Shown here piece by piece: positions 61,001 through 64,000 of a stretch of DNA of 64,000 nt (the stretch's first letter is position 1; each line of letters begins with the position of its first letter). The DNA is from Coniferiporia sulphurascens (lineage: Eukaryota; Basidiomycota; Agaricomycetes; Hymenochaetales; Hymenochaetaceae), in contig NBBA01000012.1 in the NCBI GenBank assembly GCA_002794785.1, forward strand, positions 1,302,001-1,366,000. Reading direction: 5' to 3'. The notes under the pieces were generated by a model. It had not been told where the DNA came from. It worked only from the letters and a program-made list of their open reading frames with translations, and searched no databases. Both the position numbers and the translations under genes were made by a program.

Positions 61001-62132
61001 GCGAAATAAAAGCTGACGCACTTCGCGATGTCCATCTGGAATACTGTTCATTTTGCAAAAGCGGGGTGGGAGAGGGCGCCTGATCATGGATAGATCGATT
61101 GGGAGGCGGGAACCTCTCCATTGAGGGAGAAGTTGAAAGGGATGTGCCAGAGAAATTTCCTCGATACGGGGCCGAGCCTCGAAACACTCGCGCTCGACCT
61201 CGTCCGCGCACCTGTATCGACATTTCTGCGTCCTGTTCGCTATCGCTCCATGCATCACCTTCGTATTCATACTCATCGGTCCCCCATCCTCTTTGGGACC
61301 GACTCAATTCGCCAACCCCCGGCAAAGTGGTGTATGAGCGACTAGAGCCTCCACGCATCGTCGAAGTGGGGAAGCGTGCGCGCCGTGGCTCATATTCGGC
61401 TGTAGGGTGGCTTTGAGACATGTGGCTGGACGTTGTACTTTGTACATCGTCCTCTGCGGCCCCCAAACCTCGGGCCACGAAAGACCCGGAAATGGGGCTG
61501 ACGCTCGCACCTGAGCGGTCCCTTATTGTCTGCCCACGGCTCCTCCCCCAGCTGCGCCCGCTCGTGTAGGACGAGTCAGACGATGTTCCTGCACTCGCGA
61601 GAGACGCGGGCGGGGCATCTGGCGTGCTAGACGCGGCTGACACCGTTGACAAGTCAGAGAGATACGCACTGTCGGGGGCGCTAGGCGGACGAGCCAGTGC
61701 AGATGGGTCGTGAGTGTGCGTCAATGGATGGTACAACTGGAGCTGTGGGGGCGGAGCTGCGCGGACGTTTGAAGTGGTGTCTCGGCGGTACTGGCTCGCT
61801 GCGGAGAAGTGCTGCTGATTATCGAAATCTCCTGAGTCGGCAGAGGGTGAACGCGAGTGCCCACCCGTCTCTTGTTCACCCCTAAGGGAAGACAGGGCCT
61901 GTCGTCTCATGCTGCTTGACGACGTCGAATGAAGAATGGGGGAGATGGATGGGAGGATGGGTCGAGTGGGCACATATAGCGGCTCTGGAAGCACCGGCTG
62001 GTGCCCATCGTCATCCAGAAGTGGTGGGGATGGTGGCTGACGGAGATGAGGGAGAAGGGAGGCTGGGAGAGAGCTGGTATGGGACTGATCGTTGGTTCGG
62101 GACGTGCCTTGTCGTGAGCGCTGCGCGCTCAT
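58060..62132 (-). CDS. Large Zn2Cys6 (GAL4-type) transcription factor
   Basis: One gene reads from the ATG at 62132 to TAA at 58060. Exon 1 (61022-62132) encodes 370 disordered residues (MSAQRSRQGTSRTND). Short exons follow (NNPEPRQASDLSPGQRS; YHRHSETRTSID; PSSRLPSTSGAGPSRRS...PRYSAYSLP) and then a long exon reaching AYSGGRYSPAYGASSG and an acidic run (EEDEDDDDDDDYD). The zinc cluster spans the last intron: ACDFCRKRKMRCDGMRPSC and KNCSKRNEACTY, in C-x2-C-x6-C-x6-C-x2-C-x6-C spacing. After it come RRRGPGKKQK, Ser/Pro-rich sequence, a nuclear-signal-like RRRAAKRAKV and an acidic end. No fungal_trans middle domain is visible. A zinc cluster in the C-terminal third is typical of a basidiomycete group of these factors, and targets are unknown. 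Confidence 0.82.
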
Positions 62133-64000
62133 CCTTCGTCGAGTCGTCTACGTGGGGGTTGAAGTGACGGAAGCTACGTCCACGCAGCGCAAGGACGCAA
62201 AAATAAAGGTTCCTCGACAGTGAAAAAAAGCGGACCGAAAATAGGAGGTGTAGGCGGACGTGGCCGGGCGACGATCGACGCAGCGACCTCGGGCCACGGG
62301 CTTCGAGGGAGCAACTGTGCCACCGTGTCGTAAAGGCGGGCGCAGGTCCGCTCCGCCAGGGCAAATCGTGCCGAGAAAACAAGACGAAAAGGAGATCGAG
62401 GGTGGGCAAAGGCCGGTGAGTCGGATGAGTTGAAAGATGGGTCAGATCGGCGACCGAGGGCGCGCAGACTGTTGAGCACAACCCGTTCATAAGGTTTGCT
62501 TCCGTCGCGCTGACATTGGCTGGCGCTGCAAATGTGAGCCCTCCTCGTGGTTTGCGAGCAGGCGCCCCAAATCAAACTGAAACAAACTGAGAAAATCGAT
62601 TAGGACGAGACACAATGCGATAAACGAGGGGGGATATTAACAGCAACTCCTCCCGAGACCCTTGCACTGCCTTTGTCGCGAAACGATGCAGCCACGTTGG
62701 AGAACTGGATGGTGTGCGTCGCCAAAGGCCCAAAACGGAGAAAGGGACCTTCTAGGCTCACCGACTAGTCGGGTCAAACCTGCCTTGTCGAGTCTCAAAG
62801 CCACGTCGATCGCAGGCAAGCGCTATGGCTGCTCCTTCCAAAAGTCAAAAATCTTCCACGACGGCAAGTGTGCGCGAAGACGTAACTCGTCGATCTTACA
62901 GCATCCCTCTCAAGCGCTCGAGAAGACGTTAAGACTTGGATTTAATAGGCAAGCTCGGAATGCAATACTGGGCGTCTAGATTTGCTATCCCAGATGTTTG
63001 TACCCTGCAGCAGGAAATAATATCTTTGTCTCACAAAAGTGGTTCTTTTTTTCTTTCGGAGGATCGAAATGAGACTAAAGGGGGACTCAAAGAGACATCG
63101 GGCAGTGCTTCTAGGGGCACTGCCGTAATTCGCCCGGAGCGAAACGGCATTAGCGGCAGCGATTGCACAAGGTCCGATCTGAGACATCGCGCCGCGCACG
63201 AGACCCGCGGGCGCAGCACGTGTAACGTTCTCCGGCCAGTGCCAGGGTAATGGACCCGACGGTCTGTCAGCGGGCCTTTTTCATTCCTTTTTCATTCTTC
63301 TCGGAAAAACGTAGACGCCCCCGGGATAGTGTGGTGCCGACCAGTTATCTCCCGCGTTTGGACACGAGAGGCGCTCAATTAAGCCGAAGAAAGGCAAGAA
63401 AGGGGGACTGTGGTCGGAAAGGCGGGACGAGGGGCTGCGGGGCTGCCATTTTGTGGTCGCAGATACACCCAACACTGTCATGGCTCCATTGACACGTAGT
63501 GCCCTGACGCCATTTGCAGCTTCCGCCTGCTCAGAGTGGAGGCATTATGTTCGAGTAATCTGCTCCCTTTTTGGCGCCGGTGTATGCCTCCATTGTAAAT
63601 ATTTACTTCCTCGCGACTCTGAGATTGTCTCGGACCTGCGGAATCACCCTCGCGTGAGGAAACATCCGCGACATCCGCTTGACTTTGACAGTGCCGAGGC
63701 GCACCACCCATCGTACTAAGAACGCATGAGTTATACCGAAGAATTGGCTTCAAAAATTTAAGAGTATCCAGGTCGGACATTTCGGAATATGTAATTGAAT
63801 TGACGAGAAGTAAAGTGATGAACGTGCACCGATGCTCGGTTTCGATTCTTGCCAATCCCCTGGCGAGCCGTCCATGTTCGCAAGGGACAAACGTATAGGA
63901 GGCTTTGCGAATAACGAAAAGTTCAATTATAATATTATCGGGTTTTTCAGGTTCGTGCTTTACATTCTGCTAGACATAGACATACAGAGAGTAACAATAG
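62133..64000. other. Upstream region of the Zn2Cys6 gene, no other gene seen
   Basis: The GC-rich part next to 62132 is probably promoter and 5' leader. Overlapping frames on both strands at 62.2-63.9 kb have no motif and no consistent splice pattern. The window ends without a recognisable new gene. Confidence 0.4.

Overview
This window is nuclear DNA of a filamentous basidiomycete, most likely an Agaricomycete. The genes are dense, cut by many introns of about 47-75 nt with GT..AG ends, and encode a typical fungal set: PEX1, RPT5, CTK2, PRMT3, ILV3, an RBM25-like splicing factor, a GH16 glucanase and a Zn2Cys6 regulator. Exon joins given here were made by hand from splice sites, reading frame and family motifs.

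Left part (1-21 kb), both strands: the 3' end of an unknown gene; a LEA2-like membrane protein; tRNA-Pro(CGG) with a broken copy of its 3' half; the peroxisomal AAA+ ATPase PEX1; a TPR/F-box/LRR protein (Dia2/Pof3 architecture); a CTK2-like cyclin divergent from the proteasome ATPase RPT5; a NicO nickel/cobalt transporter; an aldo-keto reductase; and small unknown proteins.

Middle (21.6-31 kb): two tandem paralogs of an unknown gene (about 153-157 aa, same single intron) have been pushed 8 kb apart by a CpG-poor retroelement island. The island holds a decayed pol/RNase H reading frame of non-LTR type and five solo LTRs from two families. Every solo LTR has a perfect 5-bp target-site duplication. 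One LTR family is about 1.35-1.5 kb long and carries its own reading frame (203-222 codons) inside the predicted U3, upstream of a TATA/initiator pair kept at identical spacing in both copies. This is the most unusual feature of the window.

Right part (31-64 kb): a GH16 glucanase, an RBM25-like RRM/PWI protein, an isopenicillin-N-synthase-like 2OG-Fe(II) oxygenase with a 7-nt micro-exon, PRMT3, dihydroxy-acid dehydratase ILV3 divergent from a small multi-pass membrane protein, and a large Zn2Cys6 transcription factor. Scattered among them, starting at 31.5 kb, are five small TATA-driven genes sharing a short KDYE...YG motif. They look like a locally expanded, apparently undescribed family. 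A repeat of about 200 bp at 19.7 kb recurs inverted at 51.8 kb. Several stretches of 1-2 kb (32.2-34.2, 39.3-40.9, 49.4-51.7, 62.1-64 kb) show no gene I can support.
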